A stretch of 64,000 nt of DNA, taken from assembly GCF_028023675.1 (NCBI RefSeq), contig NZ_JAQIOZ010000001.1, positions 186,001-250,000 of the forward strand, in the 5' to 3' direction. A model generated the notes under the pieces. It made no database searches. It saw only the letters and a program-made list of their open reading frames with translations, and was not told the origin of the DNA. The first letter of the stretch is position 1; each line of letters starts with the position of its first letter. Below, one piece after another: positions 48,033 through 56,393 of this stretch. This stretch comes from Primorskyibacter aestuariivivens (GTDB lineage Bacteria; Pseudomonadota; Alphaproteobacteria; Rhodobacterales; Rhodobacteraceae). A program made the translations under genes and the position numbers.

Positions 48033-48268
48033 CATCTGCCCTTGCATTCGGTCTGGAACGGGTCTCGCGCCTGATTAGGGGCTTGGGCGGTGAGGGTCAA
48101 TTGCATCCCCCCTTCCACGTCAAGAAAACCCCTCTGTATCCCTGCGCCCGCCCTGACGATCCCGTGACATTTGCCGTTTGGCGCGATTTTGGACGTGCAC
48201 CGCCTCGCGCTTTGGGTAAACTGTGTCAAAACATCACAAATCGCAGGGTAAAAGGTTCCAATTCCCAC

Positions 48269-50053
48269 ATGACACGACTTATTTTTTCAGCCCTCCTCGC
48301 GCTGGTATTTTCTCTGCGCGCCGCCATTGCCCAGGAAGATGCCGCCTGGATCCAGGTCGAAGCCCAGCCCAGCCTGCTTCAGGCCGAAGAACGGGTGCGC
48401 GACTATGCCGAGTTTTTGCCCAATGTGAACGGCTTCTCGATCCGCTCGGGATGGTATGCCGTGGCGCTTGGCCCCTATTCCGAACAACAGGCCACGGCCA
48501 TCCTGCGCGAATTGCGCGCCAATGGCAGCGTCCCGCGCGACAGTTTCGTGGCGCGCTCAGACGCCTATCGCCAGCAATTCTGGCCGGTGGGTGCCAACCT
48601 TCTGGGCACCACCTTTGAAAGCGACCCGCCTGCCGGGGACGCCGCCGAAGACGTGCAAACAGCCGAGGCAGAGACCACCGAAGAGCAAGCCCCACAGGCA
48701 GTGGTTGTCACAGAACCCGAACCGGAACCCGAGGAAACGGTCCGCGAAGCGCGGCAGAGCGAACGCGATCTCACGCCGCAGGAAAAGAAAGACCTGCAGA
48801 TCGCCCTGCAATGGGCCGAGTTCTACACCGCCGCGATCGACGGCGCCTATGGCCCCGGGACACGGCGCGCCATGGCAGGTTGGCAAGAGGCCAACGGCTA
48901 TGAGGCCACCGGCGTTCTGACCACGCGCCAGCGCGCCGCGCTGCTTGGACAATACAACTCGGTCCTGGAAGGGATGGACCTCAAGCTGGTGCGCGACGCC
49001 ACATCGGGCATCGAGATGAAAGTGCCCATGGGCGTGGTGTCCTTCGATGCCTATGAAGCGCCCTTCGCCCGCTTTGCCCCGTCCGGCGACATCCCGGCCC
49101 GCGTGCTCTTCATCTCGCAGGAGGGCGATCGCTCGAGGCTTTACGGCCTCTACGACATTCTCCAGACTTTGGAAGTTGTGCCGCTGGACGGGCCTCGTGA
49201 ACGCGGGCGCGACGACTTCACCATCGTCGGTGAAAATGACGAGATCATCTCGCATACAGAGGTCAGCCTGCGCGGGGGCGAAATCAAGGGCTTCATGCTG
49301 ATCTGGCCCTCTGGTGACGAAGAGCGCCGCAGCCGGGTTCTGGCGGAGATGCAGGACAGTTTTACCCGGATCGACGGGGTTATGCCCGCCGCCTTAGGCG
49401 CAAGCGACACGCAATCGGTCGATCTTCTGTCCGGCCTGGTGATCCGCAAGCCGCGCCTGTCGCGCACCGGCTTCTACGTGACCCCCACTGGCACCGTCCT
49501 GACCACGCTCGAGGCGGTCGAGGGCTGCTCCCGCGTGACGCTGGACGGCGATATGGAGGCGCGGATCCTGCAAACCGATGACGCGGCTGGGCTTGCGCTT
49601 CTGGAACCGTCCTCGCGGCTGGCCCCGATGGAGGTTGCCGAACTGGCCTCCACTGCGCCTCAGCTGCAATCCGAAGTGGCTGTTGCAGGCTTTTCCTATG
49701 AAGGCGTGCTCGGTGCCCCCTCCATGACCTTCGGCAAGATCGTCGACCTGCGTGGTCTCAACGGCGAAGAGCGGCTTGACCGCTTTGCGCTGACCGCCCT
49801 GCCCGGCGATGCCGGTGGCCCGGTGATGGACACGTCCGGCGCGGTGATTGGCATGCTGCTCCCGCGCGATGCGGGCGGTCGGCAATTGCCCGAAGAGGTC
49901 AGCTTTTCGTCGGATTCCGGAGCGCTTCAGGACATGCTGAGCCGGGCCGGTATCCGCCCGCGCACCGCCAATGGCTTTGCGGCCACGCTTGCGCCCGAAG
50001 ACATGACCCGCAAGGCACGCGGCATGACGGTGCTGGTCAGCTGCTGGGACTGA
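48269..50053 (+). CDS. Secreted protein with SPOR-like, peptidoglycan-binding and inactive trypsin-fold domains
   Basis: The 594-residue protein has a signal peptide (1-21), a SPOR-like region (about 27-100, GFSIRSGWYAVALGPYSEQQA), an acidic low-complexity linker (120-165) and a PG_binding_1 domain (about 168-225, AAIDGAYGPGTRRAMAGWQ). The C-terminal domain (about 385-560) follows a trypsin/HtrA-type fold: VLTTLEAVEGCSRV and GDAGGPVMDTSGAVIGML. The nucleophile Ser is Ala515, the usual NAHVVEGC His is missing, and the NDLALL Asp is Gly. It is therefore a pseudoprotease that may bind cell wall or a partner. It is followed by a strong terminator. Confidence 0.8.
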   Translation: MTRLIFSALLALVFSLRAAIAQEDAAWIQVEAQPSLLQAEERVRDYAEFLPNVNGFSIRSGWYAVALGPYSEQQATAILRELRANGSVPRDSFVARSDAYRQQFWPVGANLLGTTFESDPPAGDAAEDVQTAEAETTEEQAPQAVVVTEPEPEPEETVREARQSERDLTPQEKKDLQIALQWAEFYTAAIDGAYGPGTRRAMAGWQEANGYEATGVLTTRQRAALLGQYNSVLEGMDLKLVRDATSGIEMKVPMGVVSFDAYEAPFARFAPSGDIPARVLFISQEGDRSRLYGLYDILQTLEVVPLDGPRERGRDDFTIVGENDEIISHTEVSLRGGEIKGFMLIWPSGDEERRSRVLAEMQDSFTRIDGVMPAALGASDTQSVDLLSGLVIRKPRLSRTGFYVTPTGTVLTTLEAVEGCSRVTLDGDMEARILQTDDAAGLALLEPSSRLAPMEVAELASTAPQLQSEVAVAGFSYEGVLGAPSMTFGKIVDLRGLNGEERLDRFALTALPGDAGGPVMDTSGAVIGMLLPRDAGGRQLPEEVSFSSDSGALQDMLSRAGIRPRTANGFAATLAPEDMTRKARGMTVLVSCWD

Positions 50054-50074
50054 TCCCGCTCTTCCCAAAGGACC

Positions 50075-50101
50075 AAGGGCGGCCCGCAAGGCCGCCCTTT
50101 T
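50075..50101 (+). terminator. Intrinsic terminator after the pseudoprotease gene
   Basis: A perfect 10-base stem AAGGGCGGCC with its complement and a CGCAA loop is followed by TT, C, then GTTTT, 22 bases after the stop codon. Confidence 0.85.
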
Positions 50102-50130
50102 CGTTTTGAAGTGCGAGCGGCCTCTTACCG

Positions 50131-50210
50131 CTCCCCCCTGTTCTTCTTCTGTTCGAAAACACCTCGGGGGAGTCCTCGCTTGCGAGGACGGGGGCAGAGC
50201 CCCCGAAATG
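50131..50210 (-). repeat. Rhodobacterales-type two-stem repeat, copy A
   Basis: On the minus strand the order is GGGGGC-TCT-GCCCCC, then a 7-base hairpin TCCTCGC/GCGAGGA, then CTCCCCCGAGGTGTTTT and an AGAAGAAGA tail. A related element in opposite orientation lies at 56300-56370. It directly follows the FG-GAP gene stop and may terminate it. Confidence 0.6.
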
Positions 50211-50213
50211 AGA

Positions 50214-51100
50214 TTACTGTAACGTCTCGCACCGCATCGCCCGGGCAAAGCTGTCCCGCCCGCGATGCGCCCCCAGAGACTGTTGCGAAATCTTCGCCCC
50301 GTCAAAACGCAGCGCCAGAACCTCACGCCAGCCCGCATCTGCCACGATCATCTCGGGGCCCTGCCCACAGTCGCGTATACCACCGGCAATATCCACCTCG
50401 CCAATCCGGTGATTGGTCACGCCTTTGAGGCTCGCCACCTCACGCAGCCTCACCGTTCGGCCTTGTGTCTCATACCGCCAGACGCGCAAGGTCTTGGCGA
50501 GATGCGGACGATCCACATAGGCCAGTTCCATCACCCCGTCGCCATCGAGATCCGCCGCGCCCACAGGGGCCAGCCAACGAAACCGCGTGCCAATAAACGG
50601 CGTGGCGGTGATCTGGGCCAGATTGCCCGACACCATCCCCCAGATGGCCAGCCGCGCGCCCTGTGTCTCGTGGCTTTCCACCACGATCACCTCCGGCGCG
50701 CCATCGCCATCGAGATCGGCAAGACGCGGCTCGGTGTCCTCGAACACCACGTCACGCTCCCAGCTGGCACGCAGTACCCGGCCATCGGACAAGGTCACGG
50801 CAAGCCCGGTATGTTCGATCTCATCGCCCAGCACGCCGTGCGGATAGCGCGTCGTTGGCCCCTCATAACGCGCCGCAGTGATCTCCTGAGCCGCGGCAGC
50901 CCCGGCCAGCCACAGGCCCGACATCAGCAACGCGCCGCGAGCCAGACCGCGCAACAGGCTCAACCGCCGACGCGGCGCTTGACCTGATGACGCAATGCCG
51001 GACGGAAACCCGGTGCCCACTTTTCCTAGCATTGCCTCCTGACCCGCAATGCCGGACGGAAAACCGGTTCCCACTTTTCCTGGCATTGCTTGGCTGGACA

Positions 51101-51101
<1 letters not shown>
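50214..51101 (-). CDS. FG-GAP/VCBS-type secreted protein (start uncertain)
   Basis: The core (about 75-295 of 295) contains beta-propeller repeats with Ca-binding loops: RLADLDGDGAPEVIVVES and GAADLDGDGVMELAYVD. A signal-like segment ALLMSGLWLAGAAAA precedes it. The frame's first ATG overlaps the ferredoxin stop (TAATG), but the first 40 codons consist of two copies of a 44-base DNA repeat in frame, giving KVGTGFPSGIA twice. More likely starts are the TTG at 50963 or the ATG at 50924, just before the hydrophobic segment. The role is unknown; the propeller is probably periplasmic. Confidence 0.7.
50993..51090. repeat. Tandem pair of 44-base palindromic-ended repeats
   Basis: Copies at 50993-51036 and 51047-51090 differ at 3 of 44 bases. 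Each has ends GCAATGCC and GGCATTGC (or AGCATTGC) that form an inverted repeat, and an inner GGAAAACCGGTTCC-like palindrome. The period of 54 bases keeps the reading frame of the overlapping ORF. Similar dispersed short palindromes occur in alphaproteobacteria, from memory. Confidence 0.8.
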
Positions 51102-51448
<347 letters not shown>

Positions 51449-51687
51449 TCAGACCTCTGTTAGCAAAGCCATTTAGGGCAGACCATGGCCTTTTGCGACC
51501 CCGCACTCACAAGCTTGCGACAAATCCGGCCGTAGGGGGTGTTCACGTGTCTCCCATGGCTCCGCGCGCGATGGCAACCTCAGCCGCCTGAATGCCCGGA
51601 CATAAAGAGACCGGTTCAGGCAAAAATCAAGCTGCACGCATCGGTTCAGGGTCGCACCTGCGCCTGAACTCCGGCATTGATACTGTC

Positions 51688-52575
51688 ATGACAGGCGCAT
51701 CCCATTCCCAGGTCATTGCCATTGACGGCGGCGGTACGCGCTGCCGCGTGGCGGCGCATGACGGCCACGAGACGATCATGATCGAGACCGGCTCTGCAAA
51801 TGTCAGTTCGGATTTCGACGGTGCCGTGACCCAGATCACCGAAGGTCTCGGGAAACTGGCCGCGCGCCTGGAATGTCCTGTTGAAGATCTGCTGGCCGTC
51901 CCGGCCTTTGCCGGGCTGGCCGGTGTGGTTGACGGAGCGATTGCAGACCGTCTGCGCGACGCGTTGCCATTTCACAATCTGCGCGTCACCGACGACCGCA
52001 TCCCGGCCCTGCGCGGCGCGTTGGGGCCGCGCGACGGGGCCATCGCCCATTGTGGAACCGGGTCATTCTTTGCCGCGCGTATTGGTGGCACTCACCATCT
52101 GGCCGGTGGATGGGGGCCGGTCCTTGGGGACGAGGCCTCGGCGGTCTGGGTGGGCCGCAAGGCGCTGGCACTGGCGCTTGAAACGGTGGATGGCCGGCAT
52201 GCGCCCTCGCCCCTGTGCGCGCAACTGCTCACGCAATTCGGCGGCGCACCCGGCATCGTGGATTTCGCAGGCAGCGCCCGCCCCTCGGAATTTGGCGCGA
52301 TTGCCCCCCTCGTGACGCAACACGCAGGCGACGGTGATCCCATCGCCATGTCGATCCTGCAAACCGGCGCAGAGGACATCGCCCGGGGACTGCGCCATGT
52401 TGGCTGGACACCCGGGCTGGCGATCTGCCTGACCGGGGGCATTGGCCCGCATTTCGCGCCCTATCTGCCCGAACCTCTGCGCAGTTCCGTGACCGAACCT
52501 GCGGGCGCGCCTCTGGATGGCGCCATTGCCCTGGCGCAAGAATTTGCACAGGAGCTGGCAGGTGCCTTCGACTGA
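51688..52575 (+). CDS. BadF/BadG/BcrA/BcrD-type kinase, N-acetylglucosamine kinase-like
   Basis: The 295-residue protein has the ASKHA fold. The phosphate 1 motif is VIAIDGGGTRCRVAAHDG, the phosphate 2 motif is IAHCGTGSFFAARIGG, and the adenosine motif is LTGGIGPHFAPYLPEPL. Members phosphorylate amino sugars such as N-acetylglucosamine, or act as activase ATPases; the small size fits a sugar kinase. I start at the ATG at 51688, where the domain begins, although no strong ribosome site precedes it; the frame opens at 51592. No sugar transporter is adjacent. Confidence 0.78.
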   Translation: MTGASHSQVIAIDGGGTRCRVAAHDGHETIMIETGSANVSSDFDGAVTQITEGLGKLAARLECPVEDLLAVPAFAGLAGVVDGAIADRLRDALPFHNLRVTDDRIPALRGALGPRDGAIAHCGTGSFFAARIGGTHHLAGGWGPVLGDEASAVWVGRKALALALETVDGRHAPSPLCAQLLTQFGGAPGIVDFAGSARPSEFGAIAPLVTQHAGDGDPIAMSILQTGAEDIARGLRHVGWTPGLAICLTGGIGPHFAPYLPEPLRSSVTEPAGAPLDGAIALAQEFAQELAGAFD

Positions 52576-52672
52576 TCTGTGCCGGATGGCGAAAGCGCAT
52601 CGCGGGCTTCATCCGGACTCTCTTCTGAGCGCGGAAAAATCACGGCTGCAGGATCGACAAAACCCGTCGCAT

Positions 52673-52687
52673 GTTCTATATATGTTC
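52673..52687 (+). promoter_or_regulatory. SOS (LexA) box of the alphaproteobacterial type
   Basis: GTTCTATATATGTTC is an exact GTTC-N7-GTTC, the LexA site of alphaproteobacteria. It lies immediately upstream of the DnaE2 remnant. LexA-controlled imuA-imuB-dnaE2 cassettes carry this box in front of imuA. Confidence 0.75.
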
Positions 52688-52699
52688 TCGTGCGCGTCC

Positions 52700-53052
52700 T
52701 CACCTCCCGCCCCTATGACACATGGCCCCGCCCGCCCTCCTGCCTTGTCGCGTCGCGGCTGCACGAGCCGCCCGAAGGCGCGCGCATCACCGTGGCCGGG
52801 CTGGTCATCCTGCGCCAGCGTCCCGGCACGGCCAAGGGGGTGATCTTTCTCACGCTTGAGGACGAAACCGGGGTGGTCAATATCGTGGTCTGGCGCAAGC
52901 TATACGAACGCTACCGCCGCGCGGTGATTGCGGGCCGTATGCTGCGCGTGACGGGCCGGATCCAGCGGCAATCAGGCGTGGTGCATGTGATTGCCGAGGG
53001 GATCGAGGATATCTCGCCCATGCTGGACAGTCTGTTGGCGGAGACCGGGTGA
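52700..53052 (+). pseudogene. Remnant of error-prone DNA polymerase DnaE2 (C-terminal OB domain)
   Basis: The frame ending at 53052 contains GARITVAGLVILRQRPGTAKGVIFLTLEDETGVVNIVVW and RRAVIAGRMLRVTGRIQRQSGVVHVIAEGIEDISPML (each split here for description). This is the OB-fold segment at the end of DnaE2, a polymerase of about 1000 residues. The polymerase, PHP and finger parts are missing, and the usual C-terminal tail is absent as well. The piece retains no own start motif; the open frame reaches back to 52579. An SOS box lies 13 bases upstream, suggesting that a deletion joined the old cassette promoter to the gene's end. Confidence 0.75.
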
Positions 53053-53516
53053 GTGTGTACACGCCACGAAATCCGGATGGGAGCGCGCGTGCGGATTGTC
53101 CGGATTGAGGCCTGCTTGGACGTCGCCCGCGCGGAATCAAGGCCGAAGGCCGCCGCGCATCGCGTCGCCATTGTCGCTCGGACCAATGGCGCTCCAATGG
53201 CGACCGCCCCCCCCGGCACGGCGATTTGTCTGCTGCTGGCACAACAATCTGATCTTTTTCGGGTTTTCAGGCATAAAGCGCTGCCCACAGACGTCTGATC
53301 GCCGCACCGCGGCCCGTCGAAGCGCGGCTCAGGCAAGGTCCGCTTCGCCCCGCAACGCTGCCGTCCGGCCAACCAATCCAAAGCGACACATCCCGGCCAC
53401 ACACCACCCCCACCGCCCGATCACACTGCGCGCCCCCTTCCCCGGCCTGAGAAAACACGCTAAACTGGTGCCAAGCAGGATCAACACCGGCCAAAGCCGG
53501 GTCACGAGGCAGGCAG
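53053..53516. other. Gene-free stretch after the dnaE2 remnant
   Basis: About 460 bases hold no supported gene. An inverted repeat, GTCGCCATTG against CAATGGCGAC with an extra CAATGGCG copy between, lies around 53164-53208. Frames crossing the stretch on both strands lack ribosome sites and known motifs. It may be decayed sequence from the deleted mutagenesis cassette. Confidence 0.5.
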
Positions 53517-54068
53517 ATGGGACAAACCCCAGTGTCATGGCACGCGCAAGCGATGCTTTGGGTCACGGCCTTTGGGCTGCTGGCTGCTTGCACCCATGCG
53601 CCGCCGCAGGACGTTGCGGCACGCGCGCATTTTCCGGCCCTCGAAGCCGCCCGCGTGCCCCCGCCTTCCGACGCCGAAAAGGGCACCTGCTGGGCGCGCG
53701 ACACCACGCCCGCCGTGATCGAAACGGTCACTGCGCAAATCATCGAACAACCGGCGATCCTGAACCCGGACGGATCTGTCCGGTCCCCAGCGATCTATGC
53801 CACCGAAACCCGGCAGGAAATCGTGGAACCGCGCCGCGAGCATGTGTTCGAGACGCTCTGCGCCGGGCGCATCACCCCCGGTTTCATCGCCTCGCTGCAA
53901 CGCGCGCTTCAGGCGCGCGGCCTTTATGACGGGCCGATTACAGGCTTGATCACACCCGAGACCGAAGCGGCGCTGCGCACCTATCAGCGGGGGCACGGCG
54001 TAGAAACCGGACTGTTGACCATCCGCACCGCGCGCGAATTGGGGCTGGTGGCTGTGCCACGCCTCTGA
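53517..54068 (+). CDS. Lipoprotein with peptidoglycan-binding-like domain
   Basis: The 183-residue protein has a lipobox (FGLLAAC, Cys at 25) after a hydrophobic segment and a polar middle part with two cysteines (GTCWARD and ETLCAGR). The C-terminal domain is PG_binding_1-like: FIASLQRALQARGLYDGPITGLITPETEAALRTYQRGHG. It probably anchors to a membrane by lipid and touches peptidoglycan. The ATG at 53517 is used; the ATG at 53553 would leave a very short signal. It converges with the tetR gene, which ends one base later. Confidence 0.72.
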   Translation: MGQTPVSWHAQAMLWVTAFGLLAACTHAPPQDVAARAHFPALEAARVPPPSDAEKGTCWARDTTPAVIETVTAQIIEQPAILNPDGSVRSPAIYATETRQEIVEPRREHVFETLCAGRITPGFIASLQRALQARGLYDGPITGLITPETEAALRTYQRGHGVETGLLTIRTARELGLVAVPRL

Positions 54069-54734
54069 TCATTCCTGCGCCAGCGCGAAATCGCGAAACG
54101 CAGCAATGGCAATGGGGTCTGCGGGACGCCCGGAAAACCCCAGAATATACGGCTCCAGCCGTGACATGCGCAGGTCCATCGGCTCGCGCACTTCCAATGC
54201 GTGGTAGCCCAGCTGCATGAAATAGAGGATACGCGCGCGGGCATCGGCCTCGACCGGGTCATAGCGGTGGTGGATGAACATCCGTGTCACCGCGTCCAGG
54301 CGCGCGGAATCGGCGGCATCGATGCCGGCGCGCACCTTGGCGTCGCGGCGCGACCATTCCCGCACGGCGAAATCCAGCCCCCGGTCAAACAGCCGGGGAT
54401 CGACGAAACAGCGAAAGAAATTGCACAGGCCCTCGGTAATATTGCCGGCGGGCATCTCGCAATGGGTCACCAGAGTGCGGGTGTTGCGCCGCTCCCAATC
54501 TTCAAGCAGCGCGGCGAGCAGGTGTTTGCGGCTTTTGAAATAGCCGTAGAAGCTCGATCGCGACACATCAAGCCGTGCGGCAAGCGACAGCACCTTGACC
54601 TCGCCCACGCCACCGGTAACCAGCGCGTCGCGCGCGACGTTGAGCCAATCTTCGCGGGTGACCTTGATATGGCCCACCAGTGGTGCCTTGTCTGGATCAT
54701 CGCGGTGCAGGAGCGGTGTGTCTCTCTTTGCCAT
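54069..54734 (-). CDS. TetR family repressor of the N-methyl compound operon
   Basis: The 221-residue protein has a TetR-type helix-turn-helix (about 25-72) with VKVLSLAARLDVSRSSFYGYFKSRKHLLAALL, then a larger ligand-binding domain. It lies eight bases downstream of the MttB-like gene on the same strand, so it is the last gene of the operon that begins with the FAD/GcvT dehydrogenase. Two palindromic sites in the operon promoter fit a TetR dimer operator, so autorepression is likely. The inducer could be glycine betaine, dimethylglycine or a relative, but this is inference. Confidence 0.85.
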   Translation of the reverse strand: MAKRDTPLLHRDDPDKAPLVGHIKVTREDWLNVARDALVTGGVGEVKVLSLAARLDVSRSSFYGYFKSRKHLLAALLEDWERRNTRTLVTHCEMPAGNITEGLCNFFRCFVDPRLFDRGLDFAVREWSRRDAKVRAGIDAADSARLDAVTRMFIHHRYDPVEADARARILYFMQLGYHALEVREPMDLRMSRLEPYILGFSGRPADPIAIAAFRDFALAQE

Positions 54735-54742
54735 TGCGCCCT

Positions 54743-56254
54743 TCAGCTTTCCGGCGGTGCGCCGCCCTCGGACGTGCGCTTTGCAATGAACGCCTCCAGC
54801 GCCGCGCGCCGGTCGTCGTCGGTCTCCGGCGGGGTGAATTCGTTCAGGATGCGTTTCCAGACCGCCGTGGCGCGGGTAGAGGCGTCCTCGGCCCCGCGCT
54901 CGGTCCAGGTTCCGAAATTGGCGTAGTCATGCATGACCGGTTCGTAGAATTCCGTGCTGTAGCGCGCCATGGTCTGCGGCGCGTCAAAGAAATGCCCGCC
55001 GGGATTGACCTGTGTGAGCGCGCTGTCATAGCCGATCTCATCCACCCCCGCGCTGGCCCCTGCGCACAACTCGGCCACCATGTTGAGCACCTCGGCATCA
55101 CAGACCAGCTTTTCGTAAGAGACGCTGAGCCCCCCTTCGAGCCAGCCCGCCGCATGGATGATCACCGTAGCCCCGGCCATGAGACAGCCCCAAAGCCCCA
55201 TCTGGTTTTCATTGGCCGCCTGCACATCGTTGATATTCGAGGCCGACCCGGCGGCAGAACGCCAGGGCAGCCCGGTATGGCGCGCCAGTTGACCCGCCGC
55301 CAGCGAGGCCTGAAAATGCGCGGGCGTGCCAAAGGCAGGCGCACCGGATTTCATGTCCACGTTGGAGGTAAAGGTGCCGTAACACACGGGCGCAGCGGGA
55401 CGGACCAGCTGGGTCAGCGTGATGGCCGCCAGCGCCTCGGCATGTGACAGCGTGATTGCCCCCGCCACGGTGATCGGCGCCATGGCCCCCATCAGCGTGA
55501 ACGGCGTGACGATGGACATCTGCCCGGCCCGCGCAAAGTCGATCAAGCCCTGCGCCATGGGAATATCGAGGCAACGCGGGGAATTGGTGTTGATGATCGT
55601 GTAGCAATGGGGATAGGCGGCGAAGTCATCGTCCGACAGGCCCCGGAAATCACGGATCATCTCGAAGCAATCCATCGCCTGCGGCGTGCCGCGCGAGAAG
55701 ATAAAGGGGAACTTGTCCGACAGGGTCATCTGCGCGCGGGTGGTGAAATAATGGCGCAGATGAATGGGCACGTCCTGCGGCTCAACCTGTGGCGAGATCA
55801 TGTGGAAGACGTCGAAATGATGGGTGAGTTTGAGGTATTCCTCGTAATCGCGCGCTGATCCGGGGCGGCGGCCGCGTTCCAGATCCGTGGCATTGGGTGC
55901 GCCAGCCCCGGCCTGAAAAGCGAGGCTGCCCAGTTCCAGCGTGATGTCGCGCTCCCGCGCGCCCGCCCGACAGTTTATGGACCGGGGCGCGCTGGCCAGA
56001 GCCGCCTCGACCATATCGCGTCCGATAAAGACCATGTCCCCCGCAACCCGCGCGCCGCCCTCTGCGTAAAGGCGGCAGGCCTCGGGCAGGAGCACCTTGA
56101 TGCCTTTTTCCTGCAACAGGCGCAGGGCGGTCTCATGCATGTTGGCGATCTGGTCGTCGGAAAAGACGCCCATCACCGGGAACGGGTTGCGCAACTGGCG
56201 GTAATTCACCTCCCGTTTCGGGGTGGTAGCGGATTTGCGGGCGCGACGGGCCAA
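54743..56254 (-). CDS. MttB-like (non-pyrrolysine) methyltransferase family protein
   Basis: The 503-residue protein belongs to the trimethylamine methyltransferase (MttB/COG5598) family. Visible features are NPFPVMGVFSDDQIANMHETALRLL at the start, GGARV and GAGAPNATDLERGRRPG, TIINTNSPRCLDIPMAQGLIDFA and the late DEIGYDSALTQVNPGGHFF. No in-frame amber codon interrupts the gene, so it is the non-pyrrolysine type, in which glycine-betaine and related methyltransferases are known. A corrinoid protein partner is not encoded nearby. It lies between the dehydrogenase and the TetR gene. Confidence 0.85.
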   Translation of the reverse strand: MARRARKSATTPKREVNYRQLRNPFPVMGVFSDDQIANMHETALRLLQEKGIKVLLPEACRLYAEGGARVAGDMVFIGRDMVEAALASAPRSINCRAGARERDITLELGSLAFQAGAGAPNATDLERGRRPGSARDYEEYLKLTHHFDVFHMISPQVEPQDVPIHLRHYFTTRAQMTLSDKFPFIFSRGTPQAMDCFEMIRDFRGLSDDDFAAYPHCYTIINTNSPRCLDIPMAQGLIDFARAGQMSIVTPFTLMGAMAPITVAGAITLSHAEALAAITLTQLVRPAAPVCYGTFTSNVDMKSGAPAFGTPAHFQASLAAGQLARHTGLPWRSAAGSASNINDVQAANENQMGLWGCLMAGATVIIHAAGWLEGGLSVSYEKLVCDAEVLNMVAELCAGASAGVDEIGYDSALTQVNPGGHFFDAPQTMARYSTEFYEPVMHDYANFGTWTERGAEDASTRATAVWKRILNEFTPPETDDDRRAALEAFIAKRTSEGGAPPES

Positions 56255-56280
56255 AGGTGCCTCTCATTTTTTGGTTTCGA

Positions 56281-56329
56281 ACAGGCTGACGCCTGTCCGA
56301 CCGGTTGGGAGGGGCTTTGCCCCTCCCAA
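56281..56329. repeat. Hairpins between the MttB-like gene and the dehydrogenase gene (part of repeat copy B)
   Basis: A small hairpin ACAGGC-TGAC-GCCTGT (56281-56296) precedes a perfect 11-base stem with loop TTT (56305-56329, TTGGGAGGGGC). The tail CCCTCCCCAGGATATTTG up to about 56370 resembles the repeat at 50131-50210 in opposite orientation. Confidence 0.6.
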
Positions 56330-56393
56330 ACCCTCCCCAGGATATTTGTGAGCCAAAGAAGGACCGGGGTGGGAGAAGTGGCGGGGGCTGCGC

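Noticed and set aside
50993-51090. A CRISPR array
   Set aside because: There are only two repeat copies, the intervening 10 bases are far too short for a spacer, and no cas gene is present.
54743-56254. A pyrrolysine-containing trimethylamine methyltransferase
   Set aside because: The frame runs through without an internal TAG, and no pyl genes are visible, so it is the non-pyrrolysine type.
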